Shown piece after piece: positions 32,679 through 41,501 of a stretch of 64,000 nt of DNA. The stretch covers positions 124,001 to 188,000 of the forward strand of contig NZ_JBOBFV010000001.1 in the NCBI RefSeq assembly GCF_050587365.1. Reading direction: 5' to 3'. The notes under the pieces were generated by a model that saw nothing but the letters and a program-made list of their open reading frames with translations, made no database searches and was not told where the DNA came from. The DNA is from Plantibacter auratus. GTDB lineage: Bacteria; Actinomycetota; Actinomycetes; Actinomycetales; Microbacteriaceae. Both the position numbers and the translations under genes were made by a program. The first letter of the stretch is position 1. The number at the start of each line of letters is the position of its first letter.

Positions 32679-34402
32679 CCTCCACCACGCTTCCCGCAGG
32701 CCAGGCGAGCGTCGTCGGACGCACCTCGGTCGAGCGCAAGGGCAACATCCTGGTCAAGTGGATCACCTCCACCGACCACAAGACCATCGGGTACATGTAC
32801 CTGATCGCCTCGTTCATCTTCTTCTGCCTCGGCGGCGTGATGGCGCTCATCATCCGAGCCCAGCTCTTCGAGCCCGGCGGCACGATCGTGGAGACGAAGG
32901 AGCAGTACAACCAGCTCTTCACGATGCACGGCACGATCATGCTCCTCATGTTCGCGACGCCGCTCTTCGCCGGGTTCGCGAACGCGCTCATGCCGCTGCA
33001 GATCGGCGCACCGGACGTCGCCTTCCCGCGTCTGAACGCCTTCGCGTTCTGGCTCTACGCCTTCGGTAGCCTCATCGCCGTCGGTGGCTTCCTCACCCCG
33101 CAGGGCGCCGCCGCCTTCGGCTGGTTCGCCTATGCGCCACTGTCGAGCACGACGTTCTCGCCAGGGCTCGGAGGCAATCTCTGGGTCCTCGGCCTGGCGC
33201 TCAGTGGCTTCGGCACCATCCTCGGTGGCGTCAACTTCATCACCACGATCATCACGATGCGCGCCCCCGGCATGACGATGTTCCGCATGCCGATCTTCAC
33301 GTGGAACGTCCTCGTGACGTCCATCCTCGTCCTGATGGCGTTCCCGGTGCTCGCGGCGGCCCTCTTCGGTCTCGCAGCTGACCGCGTGTTCGACGCCCAC
33401 ATCTACGACGCGGCCAACGGCGGTGTCATCCTCTGGCAGCACCTGTTCTGGTTCTTCGGGCACCCCGAGGTCTACATCATCGCGCTGCCGTTCTTCGGCA
33501 TCGTGTCCGAGATCTTCCCGGTGTTCAGCCGCAAGCCGATCTTCGGGTACAAGACCCTGATCTACGCGACGATCGCGATCGCGGCCCTCTCCGTGACGGT
33601 GTGGGCACACCACATGTACGTCACCGGATCGGTGCTCCTGCCGTTCTTCGCCCTCATGACGATGCTCATCGCGGTTCCGACCGGCGTGAAGATCTTCAAC
33701 TGGCTGGGCACGATGTGGCGCGGCTCGGTCACCTTCGAGACCCCGATGCTCTGGTCCATCGGCTTCCTGATCACCTTCGTCTTCGGTGGACTCACCGGTG
33801 TCATCCTCGCTTCGCCGCCGCTCGACTTCCACGTCTCCGACTCCTACTTCGTCGTGGCGCACTTCCACTACGTCGTGTTCGGCACGGTCGTGTTCGCCAT
33901 GTTCGCCGGCTTCTACTTCTGGTGGCCGAAGTGGACGGGCAAGATGCTCAACGAGAAGCTCGGCTACTGGCACTTCTGGCTGCTTTTCATCGGCTTCCAC
34001 ACGACGTTCCTCATCCAGCACTGGTTGGGCGTCATCGGGTTCCCGCGCCGCTACGCGACGTACTCGCCCGAGGACGGCTTCACCTGGATGAACCAGCTGT
34101 CGACCGTGGGCTCGTTCATCCTCGCCATCTCGCTGCTGCCCTTCTTCCTGAACGTGTACATCACGATCCGGAAGGCTCCTCGCGTCACCGAGGACGACCC
34201 GTGGGGTTACGGGGGATCGCTCGAGTGGGCGACCAGCTCGCCCCCGCCGCGTCACAACTTCGTCTCCATCCCGCGCATCCGCTCGGAGCGACCGGCCTTC
34301 GACCTCCACCACCCCGAGGTCGGTATCCCGGTCGGCGTCGGTCCCGCGAAGGACGCACCTGACGCACCCACGCTCGACATCGACGCCGGAAAGGTGAAGT
34401 AG
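32675..34402 (+). CDS. ctaD: Cytochrome c oxidase subunit I CtaD
   Basis: A 575-residue haem-copper oxidase catalytic subunit with 12 transmembrane helices. Ligands: low-spin haem histidine in FTMHGTIMLLMF (about residue 88), WFFGHPEVYI carrying the CuB histidine and linked tyrosine (about 265-274), VWAHHMYVTG with two CuB histidines (about 309-318), and VAHFHYVVFG with haem histidines (about 394-403). It reduces oxygen to water and pumps protons. ATG overlaps the ctaC stop as ATGA. ctaF follows after 5 bp. Confidence 0.97.
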   Translation: MTSTTLPAGQASVVGRTSVERKGNILVKWITSTDHKTIGYMYLIASFIFFCLGGVMALIIRAQLFEPGGTIVETKEQYNQLFTMHGTIMLLMFATPLFAGFANALMPLQIGAPDVAFPRLNAFAFWLYAFGSLIAVGGFLTPQGAAAFGWFAYAPLSSTTFSPGLGGNLWVLGLALSGFGTILGGVNFITTIITMRAPGMTMFRMPIFTWNVLVTSILVLMAFPVLAAALFGLAADRVFDAHIYDAANGGVILWQHLFWFFGHPEVYIIALPFFGIVSEIFPVFSRKPIFGYKTLIYATIAIAALSVTVWAHHMYVTGSVLLPFFALMTMLIAVPTGVKIFNWLGTMWRGSVTFETPMLWSIGFLITFVFGGLTGVILASPPLDFHVSDSYFVVAHFHYVVFGTVVFAMFAGFYFWWPKWTGKMLNEKLGYWHFWLLFIGFHTTFLIQHWLGVIGFPRRYATYSPEDGFTWMNQLSTVGSFILAISLLPFFLNVYITIRKAPRVTEDDPWGYGGSLEWATSSPPPRHNFVSIPRIRSERPAFDLHHPEVGIPVGVGPAKDAPDAPTLDIDAGKVK

Positions 34403-34407
34403 CCGCC

Positions 34408-34830
34408 ATGCGCGCCAATATCATCCTCTTCACGATCCTGACGGTGTTCTGCGCCCTCCTCTGCGCGGTCTACACGGTGTGGTCGCTCGTCGATCCGCTG
34501 CACGGTCGGGTCGAGTGGGTCGGCACGGTCACCCTGGCTCTCGCCGCGATCCTGAGCGCCTTCCTCGGCTTCTACCTCAGCCGGGTGCACAAGAGCCAGG
34601 GCGCCGAGCTCCCCGAGGACACGCTGACGGCGAACATCGACGACGGTGACCCGGAGATCGGGCACTTCAGCCCGTGGAGCTGGTGGCCCATCATCCTCGC
34701 CGGTGCGTGCGGTCTGCTCGTGCTCGGTCTGGCGGTCGGGTTCTGGATCGCGATCATCGGCATCCCGCTGGTCGTCATCGCGGTCGTCGGTTGGAACTAC
34801 GAGTACTACCGCGGATACTTCGCACGCTGA
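34408..34830 (+). CDS. ctaF: Cytochrome c oxidase subunit IV CtaF (actinobacterial type)
   Basis: A 140-residue membrane protein with four hydrophobic segments (about 5-27, 36-56, 93-110, 112-130) and the family stretch GHFSPWSWWPIILAGACG around residues 84-101. It is the small subunit found with aa3 oxidase in actinobacterial bcc-aa3 supercomplexes. The stop overlaps the next gene by one base. Confidence 0.9.
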   Translation: MRANIILFTILTVFCALLCAVYTVWSLVDPLHGRVEWVGTVTLALAAILSAFLGFYLSRVHKSQGAELPEDTLTANIDDGDPEIGHFSPWSWWPIILAGACGLLVLGLAVGFWIAIIGIPLVVIAVVGWNYEYYRGYFAR

Positions 34831-35282
34831 TGGTCGCCTCGTTCAGCATCCGTCGTGGTCAGCCCGACGACCGTTCAGCCGTCTTCGCGCTGGCCGGCCA
34901 GCTGATCACGGGGTCCATCCCGCCTGCCGCGGACGACTTCATGGCCGCATACAACAACGTCATGCGCCCTCGTGAAGACGAGACCAACGTGCTGTACGTC
35001 GCGGTCGACGAAGCGAACCGCGTCGTCGGTTACACCCTGATGACGGTGTCCCGGCTACTGCACGCTGCCGGCCTCACCGCCCACCTGCAGGAGCTCGTCG
35101 TCGACGAGACGGCCCGCGGCGCCGGCATCGGTTCGGCCCTGGTCGAGGCGAACGAGCACTATGCCGTCGAACGCGGTGCGCGCCAGCTGACGATGTCAAC
35201 CTCTCGAGCCGGCGACTTCTACCGTCGTCTCGGCTACAACGTGACGGCGGAGTTCTACAAGAAGATCCTCCCGCTGGGCTGA
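34830..35282 (+). CDS. GNAT family N-acetyltransferase
   Basis: A 150-residue single-domain GNAT protein. The acetyl-CoA binding site is visible as VVDETARGAGIGSALVEANE (about 91-110, RGAGIGSAL being the pyrophosphate loop). The C-terminal MSTSRAGDFYRRLGYN is the usual last motif. The substrate is unknown. ATG 34830 uses the last base of the ctaF stop, so it is co-translated with the oxidase genes, but whether it acts on them is unclear. Confidence 0.88.
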   Translation: MVASFSIRRGQPDDRSAVFALAGQLITGSIPPAADDFMAAYNNVMRPREDETNVLYVAVDEANRVVGYTLMTVSRLLHAAGLTAHLQELVVDETARGAGIGSALVEANEHYAVERGARQLTMSTSRAGDFYRRLGYNVTAEFYKKILPLG

Positions 35283-35300
35283 TCCCCGAAGAGTCATCGA

Positions 35301-35329
35301 AGAGCCCCCGAGCCAAGCTCGGGGGCTCT
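35301..35329 (+). terminator. Terminator of the ctaC-ctaD-ctaF-GNAT operon
   Basis: A 12-bp perfect stem (AGAGCCCCCGAG and complement) with a CCAAG loop, followed by TTTCGTGTT, 19 bases after the GNAT stop. Confidence 0.9.
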
Positions 35330-35497
35330 TTCGTGTTCTGGTGCTCGCCTGGACGTGGAGAACGAGCAGCCGGCATTGGTGCGCGCACCCGCCCCGAAGG
35401 TCGTGATCGTCACCCATCCGTCCGGCGAGGCTGCTCCCGGTGGGCAGCCGTACTGGTGACGCCTCCTCATGCCTGATAGACCGGGGGAGCGCCCGCC

Positions 35498-35840
35498 GAT
35501 CCCTGAGGCTGTCGAGGGGCAGACGCCGCCCGCAGAGGATTCAGGGTGCGTATCACAGAGACCTGGCGCAGAGGGGGAACCTGGCCCCGAGCCTGTCCGG
35601 GGCACACGCCCCTGCAAAGGACTCAGGGCGCGTACGAGGAGACCTGGCGCAGGCATTCCGGTCCCTGAGCCCGTCGGAGGGCAGCAGCGGGCCGGTGTCT
35701 CCTCGGTGCGGCCCGAACACCCTGGGTCGGGAAACGTCTGAGCCCGGGGCCGGCCGATCGGCTCGCATTGTCTGCTGTCGCAGGAATGCCGGTGAACCGC
35801 GGTGAGCGAACGTGGATCCCTGAGGGTGTCGAAGAAGGGC
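35498..35840. repeat. REP-like elements and about 80-bp tandem units in a 730-bp gene-free gap
   Basis: Four variants of an imperfect palindrome GATCCCTGAGSCTGTCGARGGGC occur at 35498-35520, 35583-35603, 35660-35682 and 35815-35840. The first two are followed by matching sequence (GGAYTCAGGGYGCGTA, then GAGACCTGGCGCAG), so the unit is about 77-85 bp and is repeated in tandem with divergence. The gap 35283-36010 between the two convergent respiratory operons holds these repeats and two terminators, and no convincing gene. One short open frame across it simply encodes the repeats. Confidence 0.75.
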
Positions 35841-35962
35841 TCACCTCATCCGCAGCGGCCTTCGGCGCCAGGAGAACGGGGGAGCGGGACTGTACGGACG
35901 TCCCCGCTGTCGCACGCGTCTTGCCGCGGCGCAGATCGGCGAGCCATGTGCCCTCAACGTCG

Positions 35963-35996
35963 AAAGCCCCGCAGTCCGTGAGGACTGCGGGGCCTT
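35963..35996 (-). terminator. Terminator of the ctaE-qcrCAB operon
   Basis: A 12-bp perfect stem (GGACTGCGGGGC pairing with its complement, loop TCAC on the minus strand), followed by TTTCG on the minus strand and about 15 bases beyond the qcrB stop. Confidence 0.85.
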
Positions 35997-36010
35997 CCAA
36001 GAGGATCCGC

Positions 36011-37645
36011 CTAGTGGTGGTCGCCGTGGGAACGTTCGATCTCCGTGTTCGTGACCGGAGCGATCCGATCCTCGAAGAACCAGCGGGACATCGCGGCGCG
36101 AGCCTTCTGGACACCGGTGATCTTGCCCTTGGCGTTCGGACGGATCATCAACGGCTTGTGGTCGTCGTAGCTCGCGAGGCGCCAGCGCTCGTACTCGTCG
36201 ACGGGCTCGTGGACCTCGATGAACTCGCCACCGGGGAGGCGGACGATGCGCCCGGTCTCGTAGCCGTGGAGGAGGATCTCGCGGTCCTTCTTCTGCAGCG
36301 CCAGGCAGGTGCGCTTGGCGATGAAGTAGGCGATGAACGGTCCGAGGATGAGGATCGCCTGCAGCGTGTGGATCACGCCCTCCATCGTCACCTTGAAGTG
36401 GGTGGCGATGATGTCCGAACTCGCAGCAGCCCAGAGGGCGGCGTAGAAGGTGACACCGGCAGCACCGATGGCGGTGCGGGTCGGCGCGTTGCGCGGACGG
36501 TCGAGGATGTGGTGCTCGCGCTTGTCACCCGTGATCCACGCCTCGACGAACGGGTAGATGAACACCGTGACGATGAACAGACCCAGGACGAGGACGGGAA
36601 GGATGATGTTGAACGAGAACGTGTGATCCCAGAGGACGAACTCGAGGTGCGGCGGAACCAGTCGGAGCGCGCCGTCGGCGAACCCGATGTACCAGTCAGG
36701 CTGCGTACCCGCCGAGACCGGGGAGGGGTCGTACGGTCCGTAGTTCCAGATCGGGTTGATCGTGAACAGCGAGGCGATGAGCATCACGACACCGAAGACG
36801 ATGAAGAAGAAGCCACCGGCCTTCGCCGCGTAGACGGGGAGGACGGGGAATCCGACCACGTTCTGCTCGGTGCGACCGGCGCCCGGGAACTGCGTGTGCT
36901 TGTGCACGACGACGAACACCAGGTGCAGGGCGATGAAGAGCAGCACCAGCGCCGGCAGGAGCAGGATGTGGAGCGTGTAGAGGCGGCCGACGATGTCGGT
37001 GCCCGGGAACTCCCCGCCGAAGAGCAGGAAGGTCGTCCACGTGCCGATGATGGGCAGACCCTTGACCATGCCGTCGATGATCCGCAGACCGTTACCGGAG
37101 AGCAGGTCGTCGGGCAGCGAGTACCCGGTGAAGCCCTCGGCCATGGCCAGGATGAACAGGACGAAACCGATCACCCAGTTCAGCTCACGCGGCTTGCGGA
37201 ACGCACCGGTGAAGAAGATGCGCAGCATGTGGAGGCCGATGGACGCCACGAACAGGAGGGCCGCCCAGTGGTGCACCTGACGCATCAGGAGGCCGCCGCG
37301 GATGTCGAAGGAGATGTCGAGCGTCGACGCCATGGCGACGGACATCTCGATGTTCTTCAGCGGGACGAAGGACCCGTCGTAGTGGACCTCCGCCATCGAT
37401 GCCTGGAAGAAGAAGGTGAGGAAGGAGCCCGACAGCAGGATGATGACGAAGCTGTAGAGCGCCACCTCGCCGAGGAGGAACGACCAGTGGTCGGGGAAGA
37501 TCTTGCGGCCGAACTCCTTGACGGCGACCGAGATGGACGTCCGCTCTTCGAGGTAGTTCGCTGCGGCGCCGGTGAATCCACCGGAGCTCTTCGCCGGAGC
37601 GGCCTTGGCCTGCTCAGGGGCGCGTGTTGCGGTCGAGGTGCTCAA
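36011..37645 (-). CDS. qcrB: Cytochrome bc1 (bcc) complex cytochrome b subunit QcrB
   Basis: About 544 residues. The N-terminal cytochrome b core holds haem-ligand histidines in RQVHHWAALLFVASIGLHML (about 107-126) and the second pair in LYTLHILLLPALVLLFIALH (about 209-228). The quinol-site PDWY is in QPDWYIGFADG. A long C-terminal extension with more transmembrane helices and a polar tail is usual in actinobacteria. It oxidises menaquinol and passes electrons to QcrA and QcrC. The probable start is TTG 37645, overlapping the qcrA stop as TTGA; no ATG or GTG fits better. Confidence 0.95.
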   Translation of the reverse strand: MSTSTATRAPEQAKAAPAKSSGGFTGAAANYLEERTSISVAVKEFGRKIFPDHWSFLLGEVALYSFVIILLSGSFLTFFFQASMAEVHYDGSFVPLKNIEMSVAMASTLDISFDIRGGLLMRQVHHWAALLFVASIGLHMLRIFFTGAFRKPRELNWVIGFVLFILAMAEGFTGYSLPDDLLSGNGLRIIDGMVKGLPIIGTWTTFLLFGGEFPGTDIVGRLYTLHILLLPALVLLFIALHLVFVVVHKHTQFPGAGRTEQNVVGFPVLPVYAAKAGGFFFIVFGVVMLIASLFTINPIWNYGPYDPSPVSAGTQPDWYIGFADGALRLVPPHLEFVLWDHTFSFNIILPVLVLGLFIVTVFIYPFVEAWITGDKREHHILDRPRNAPTRTAIGAAGVTFYAALWAAASSDIIATHFKVTMEGVIHTLQAILILGPFIAYFIAKRTCLALQKKDREILLHGYETGRIVRLPGGEFIEVHEPVDEYERWRLASYDDHKPLMIRPNAKGKITGVQKARAAMSRWFFEDRIAPVTNTEIERSHGDHH

Positions 37646-38727
37646 TGACGCTCCCAGAAGCTCGGGCCGACAGGTTCGTGGAAGTCGCTCCGCGCGACGA
37701 GGTAGCCCTCGTCGTCGACGGTGATCGGCAGCTGCGGAAGCGGCCGGGCGGCCGGTCCGAAGATGACCGCGCAGTGGTTCGTGACATCGAACTGCGACTG
37801 GTGGCAGGGGCAGAGGAGGTGGTGCGTCTGCTGCTCGTAGAGCGCGACCGGGCAACCGACGTGCGTGCACACCTTGGAGTAGGCGACGATGCCGTCGTAG
37901 GACCAGTCCTTCTTGGACTCCTCCTCGACGAGGTCTTCGGGCTTCAGTCGCATGAGCAGCACGATCGCCTTCGCCTTCTCGTTGAGGACGTGATCGGCCT
38001 CGTGGAGGTTCTCGGGGATCACGTGGAACGCACTGCCGAGGGTCACGTCGGACGCCTTGATTGGCGTACCGGAAGGGTCACGGGCGAGGCGCGTGCCTTC
38101 CTTCCACATCGTGTGCTGCATGAGCTCGACGGGGTCTTCGTCGTACGGCGCGAGACCGCGGAACAGCGCGATGCCCGGGAGCGGGAAGACGATGAGGGAG
38201 CCGATGAGGCTGTTGCGGATGAGCGCGCGTCGTCCGATGCCGGACTCGACGTTCGCCTGGTGCATGATCTCCACCGCGCGATCGCGGCTGGCCTGGTTGC
38301 CGCCGACCTTGTGACGGTAGTCGATGCCCTCTTCGTCGTGCATGAGGGCCTTGCCCCAGTGCACGGCGCCGATACCGATCGCGAGCAGGGCCAACGCCAT
38401 GCCGAGACCGATGAACAGGTTGTTCAGGCGGACCGAGGCGATGTCCTCGGGCTCGATCGGGAACGCCATGTAGGCGGCGACCGCCCAGACGCTGCCGGCG
38501 ATCGACAGGTAGAAGAGGGTGTAGACGGCGCGCTCGGCCCGCTTGTCCTTCTTGGGGTCGAGGTCCGTGACGCGCTTCCGGTGCGGAGGCAGGCCGGGGT
38601 CGACGACGGCGTCGCGGGAGATGACCCCGGTACCGGTCGCGACCTGCAGCTCCTGCCCGTGGGCGGACGGATCGGCAGACGAGTCGGCGGCTGGGTGACC
38701 CGAGCCGCTCGAGTTGTCGTGAGCCAT
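37642..38727 (-). CDS. qcrA: Rieske iron-sulfur subunit QcrA of the bcc complex
   Basis: A 361-residue protein. The polar N-terminus (about 65 residues) is followed by three transmembrane segments (about 69-90, 103-123 and 171-192) typical of actinobacterial QcrA, and a C-terminal Rieske domain. The 2Fe-2S ligands are in CTHVGCPV and CPCHQSQFD (about 294-301 and 313-321). ATG 38727 has AAGGAG upstream. It lies 35 bp after qcrC and overlaps qcrB. Confidence 0.96.
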   Translation of the reverse strand: MAHDNSSGSGHPAADSSADPSAHGQELQVATGTGVISRDAVVDPGLPPHRKRVTDLDPKKDKRAERAVYTLFYLSIAGSVWAVAAYMAFPIEPEDIASVRLNNLFIGLGMALALLAIGIGAVHWGKALMHDEEGIDYRHKVGGNQASRDRAVEIMHQANVESGIGRRALIRNSLIGSLIVFPLPGIALFRGLAPYDEDPVELMQHTMWKEGTRLARDPSGTPIKASDVTLGSAFHVIPENLHEADHVLNEKAKAIVLLMRLKPEDLVEEESKKDWSYDGIVAYSKVCTHVGCPVALYEQQTHHLLCPCHQSQFDVTNHCAVIFGPAARPLPQLPITVDDEGYLVARSDFHEPVGPSFWERH

Positions 38728-38762
38728 GGTGCTCCTTCTTACGTGTTGTCGATCCGCGTCGG

Positions 38763-39620
38763 TCAGTTCGACTTCGCGGTGATCCAGACGGTGAGGGCCA
38801 CGATCGAGCCGAGGCCGAAGATCCAGAGGAACAGGCCCTCGGAGACGGGGCCGAGCGAGCCGAGGTCGTTGCCGCCCGGTGACGGGTTCTTCTCCATGAA
38901 CTTGAGCGCGGTGATGATGTCGCGCTTGTCCTCGGGGGAGAGGTTCATGTCGTTGAAGACGGGCATGTTCTGCGGGCCGGTGATCATGGCCTCGTAGATG
39001 TGGGCGGCGCTGACGCCGACGAGCGAGGGAGCGTACTTGCCCTCGGTCAGGGCGCCACCGGCGGCTGCGACGTTGTGGCACATCGCGCAGTTGATGCGGA
39101 AGAGCTGTGCGCCGTTGGAGGCGTCGCCCTCACCGTCGAGGTACTGCTCCTCGGGGATCTCCGGGCCGGGTGCGACCGAGGCGACGTAGGCCGCGAGGGA
39201 GGAGATCTGCTCCTCGGTGAACTGCACGGGCTTCTCCGGGGCCTGCGGGCCCTGGTTCTGCAGCGGCATCCGGCCGGTGCCGACCTGGAAGTCGACGGCG
39301 GCGGCACCGACGCCGAGGAGGCTCGGTCCGGCGGTCGTGCCCTGCATGTCGAGGCCGTGGCAGGTGGCGCAGTTCGCGGAGAAGAGCTTCTCGCCCTCGT
39401 CGACGGAGGCCTGCGACTTGGCGGCGGCTACGGGCTCTGCGCTGGCCGTGCTGACGCTGACGGCTGCGTAGGCGCCACCGGTCACGAGGAGGCCGATCGC
39501 GAGCAGCGCCGCCGAGGCGAACGGGCTGCGGCGGCCGCTCTTGCGCGTGGCGCGGGCGGCCTTCTTGGACGCCTTGGTGGTCGTCGTCTGGGTGGGGTCA
39601 GTCTTCATGGAGTCAGTCAT
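38763..39620 (-). CDS. qcrC: Dihaem cytochrome c subunit QcrC of the bcc complex
   Basis: A 285-residue protein with an N-terminal membrane anchor (about 35-57), two class I cytochrome c domains with CxxCH sites CATCH (about residue 83) and CAMCH (about 181), and a C-terminal transmembrane helix (about 262-280). In actinobacteria this subunit replaces separate cytochromes c1 and c and feeds the aa3 oxidase directly. The likely start is ATG 39620; a second Met at residue 5 is possible. Preceded by ctaE with a 6-bp gap. Confidence 0.95.
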   Translation of the reverse strand: MTDSMKTDPTQTTTTKASKKAARATRKSGRRSPFASAALLAIGLLVTGGAYAAVSVSTASAEPVAAAKSQASVDEGEKLFSANCATCHGLDMQGTTAGPSLLGVGAAAVDFQVGTGRMPLQNQGPQAPEKPVQFTEEQISSLAAYVASVAPGPEIPEEQYLDGEGDASNGAQLFRINCAMCHNVAAAGGALTEGKYAPSLVGVSAAHIYEAMITGPQNMPVFNDMNLSPEDKRDIITALKFMEKNPSPGGNDLGSLGPVSEGLFLWIFGLGSIVALTVWITAKSN

Positions 39621-39626
39621 TCCGGG

Positions 39627-40256
39627 TCAGCGCAGGATGTAGATGACGAAGTAGAGGCCGATCCACACGACGTCGACGAAGTGCCAGTAGTACGAGACGA
39701 CGATGGCGCTCGTCGCCTCCTTGTGGCCGAATCGTTTGACGGCATAGGCACGGCCGATCACGAGGAGGAAGGCGATGAGGCCGCCGGTCACGTGCAGGCC
39801 GTGGAAGCCGGTCGTGAGGTAGAACGCCGAGCCGTACGCGTTCGAGCTGAGGGAGATACCCTCGCTGACGAGCGTCGCGTACTCGAGGATCTGGCCGGAG
39901 ACGAACACGGCGCCCAGGGCGTAGGTGAGGAAGAACCACTCGACCATGCCCCACTTGCGCGGGCTCCAGCCCGTCATGCGGGGCTGCATGCGCTCCGCTG
40001 CGAAGACGCCGAACTGGCACGTGAACGACGAGGACACGAGGATGATCGTGTTGATCGTCGAGTACGGGACGTTCAGGCGACCGGCCTCGGCCGCCCACAG
40101 CTCGGGAGCCATCGATCGCAGCGTGAAGTAGATCGCGAAGAGGCCGGCGAAGAACATGACCTCGCTGCCCAGCCAGACGATCGTTCCAACCGCGACCGTG
40201 TTCGGTCGGTTGATCCGGGGCGCGCTCGGCGCAAGGTTGATTGAGGTGCTCGTCAC
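39627..40256 (-). CDS. ctaE: Cytochrome c oxidase subunit III CtaE
   Basis: About 209 residues with five transmembrane helices, family stretches TIVWLGSEVMFFAGLFAIYF (about 23-42), GFHGLHVTGGL and SYYWHFVDVVWIGLYFVIYI (about 187-206). GTG 40256 is chosen: GGAGGG lies too close to it for a ribosome binding site, but a CATAAT hexamer exactly 6 bases upstream suggests a leaderless transcript. An upstream ATG in frame (MRKTAP...) is an alternative. It is divergent from trpD, as in other actinobacteria. Confidence 0.94.
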   Translation of the reverse strand: MTSTSINLAPSAPRINRPNTVAVGTIVWLGSEVMFFAGLFAIYFTLRSMAPELWAAEAGRLNVPYSTINTIILVSSSFTCQFGVFAAERMQPRMTGWSPRKWGMVEWFFLTYALGAVFVSGQILEYATLVSEGISLSSNAYGSAFYLTTGFHGLHVTGGLIAFLLVIGRAYAVKRFGHKEATSAIVVSYYWHFVDVVWIGLYFVIYILR

Positions 40257-40262
40257 CCCTCC

Positions 40263-40268
40263 ATTATG
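40263..40268 (-). promoter_or_regulatory. -10 element of the ctaE-qcrCAB operon
   Basis: CATAAT on the minus strand, 6 bases before GTG 40256. It matches TATAAT in five of six positions and resolves the odd spacing of the nearby GGAGGG. Confidence 0.5.
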
Positions 40269-40324
40269 GCCGAAAGCCGGAGCGGTTTTTCGCATTTCGG
40301 GGGCGGCGAGCACGCTCGGTTCAG

Positions 40325-40338
40325 TAAGGCTAGCCTTA
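40325..40338. promoter_or_regulatory. Perfect palindrome resembling an IdeR/DtxR iron box
   Basis: TAAGGCTAGCCTTA is a perfect 14-bp palindrome in the 183-bp ctaE-trpD gap. Extended to 19 bases it matches the DtxR/IdeR consensus TTAGGTTAGSCTAACCTAA at about 12 positions. It lies some 55-70 bp upstream of the ctaE -10 and about 90 bp upstream of the trpD -10, so iron control of the haem- and Fe-S-rich respiratory operon is the likelier role. Confidence 0.4.
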
Positions 40339-40426
40339 TTTCCTGACCGGAATCTTCGGTTCTGCTGCGGGATTCATGTGATCTTCGGCTCCACAGGCCG
40401 CTCGAGGCGTCGGCGAGTCGCGCTTG

Positions 40427-40432
40427 TAAGAT
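40427..40432 (+). promoter_or_regulatory. -10 element, probable leaderless trpD promoter
   Basis: TAAGAT followed after 7 bases by ATG 40440, the same hexamer and spacing as at the M20 peptidase gene. Confidence 0.55.
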
Positions 40433-40439
40433 CGTCGAC

Positions 40440-41501
40440 ATGCCTCTCACGACCTGGCCGACGCTCATCGGCGACCTGCTCGCCGGAACCGATCTCAGTG
40501 TGTCGGAGTCGACGTGGGCCATGGAGCGGATCATGACCGGCCAGGTGACGGACGCCCAGCTCGCCGGCTTCCTCATCGCGTTGCGCCGTAAGGGGGAGAC
40601 GGTCGACGAGATCGTCGGGTTCCGCGACGCGATCCTCGACCACGCGAAGCCGCTCGTCGCCCCGTCCCGGGCCCTCGACATCGTCGGCACCGGCGGCGAC
40701 CGCTTCGGCACGGTCAACATCTCGACGACCGCCTCCATCGTCGCCGCGGCGACGGGCATCCCCGTCATCAAGCACGGCAACCGTGCGGCGAGTTCCGCCT
40801 CGGGATCGAGCGACGTGCTCTCGGCGCTGGGCGTCGACCTCGCCCTGCCGACGGACCTGGTGGGGGAGGTGCTGGCGTCGACGGGCATCACCTTCGCGTA
40901 CGCGGCGGCGTTCCACCCCGGTTTCGGCCACGCTGGACCGGTCCGTGCGGAACTCGGCGTGCCGACGGTCTTCAACTTCCTGGGCCCGCTCGTCAACCCG
41001 GCCCGGCCGGAGGCTTCGGCGGTCGGCGTCGCGCACGCCGACCGCATCCCGCTGTTCGTGGGCGTCTTCCAGACGCGCGGAGCGACCGCCCTCGTCTTCC
41101 GGGGCGACGACGGACTCGACGAACTGACGACGACAGGGCACAGCCACCTCTGGGAGGTCACCCGCGGAGCCGTCACCGAGCACGACCTGGATCCCCGGGA
41201 GCTCGGCATCCGCCGTGCGTCGATCGACGATCTCATCGGCGGTGACGCCCAGCACAATGCCGGTGTCGTGCGCGCCACGCTCGCCGGCGAGGAGGGTCCG
41301 GTCCGCGACATCGTCCTGCTGAACGCCGCGGCCGGGATCGTGGCGTTCGAACTGTCGGAGGATCCGACGCAGGCCCAGCGGCCGATCCTCGAGCGGTTCG
41401 CCGCCGCACTCGTGTCCGCCGCGGCCGTCATCGACTCGGGTGCGGCGACCGCGACCCTCGACGCCTGGGTGGACGCCACCCGCACGCTCGGCTCGCGCTG
41501 A
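40440..41501 (+). CDS. trpD: Anthranilate phosphoribosyltransferase TrpD
   Basis: A 353-residue enzyme of tryptophan synthesis joining anthranilate and PRPP. Motifs: DIVGTGGDRFGTVNISTTAS (about 80-99, PRPP loop), KHGNRAASSASGSSDVLSAL (about 111-130), and AAFHPGFGHAGPVRAELGVPT. It stands alone, far from other trp genes, next to ctaE as in many actinobacteria. The start is set by the leaderless-type -10. Confidence 0.95.
   Translation: MPLTTWPTLIGDLLAGTDLSVSESTWAMERIMTGQVTDAQLAGFLIALRRKGETVDEIVGFRDAILDHAKPLVAPSRALDIVGTGGDRFGTVNISTTASIVAAATGIPVIKHGNRAASSASGSSDVLSALGVDLALPTDLVGEVLASTGITFAYAAAFHPGFGHAGPVRAELGVPTVFNFLGPLVNPARPEASAVGVAHADRIPLFVGVFQTRGATALVFRGDDGLDELTTTGHSHLWEVTRGAVTEHDLDPRELGIRRASIDDLIGGDAQHNAGVVRATLAGEEGPVRDIVLLNAAAGIVAFELSEDPTQAQRPILERFAAALVSAAAVIDSGAATATLDAWVDATRTLGSR

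Noticed and set aside
35469..35741. A 90-codon frame in the repeat-rich gap
   Set aside because: Its protein is just the translated DNA repeats (P-E-x-V-x-G units) and no ribosome binding site is present.
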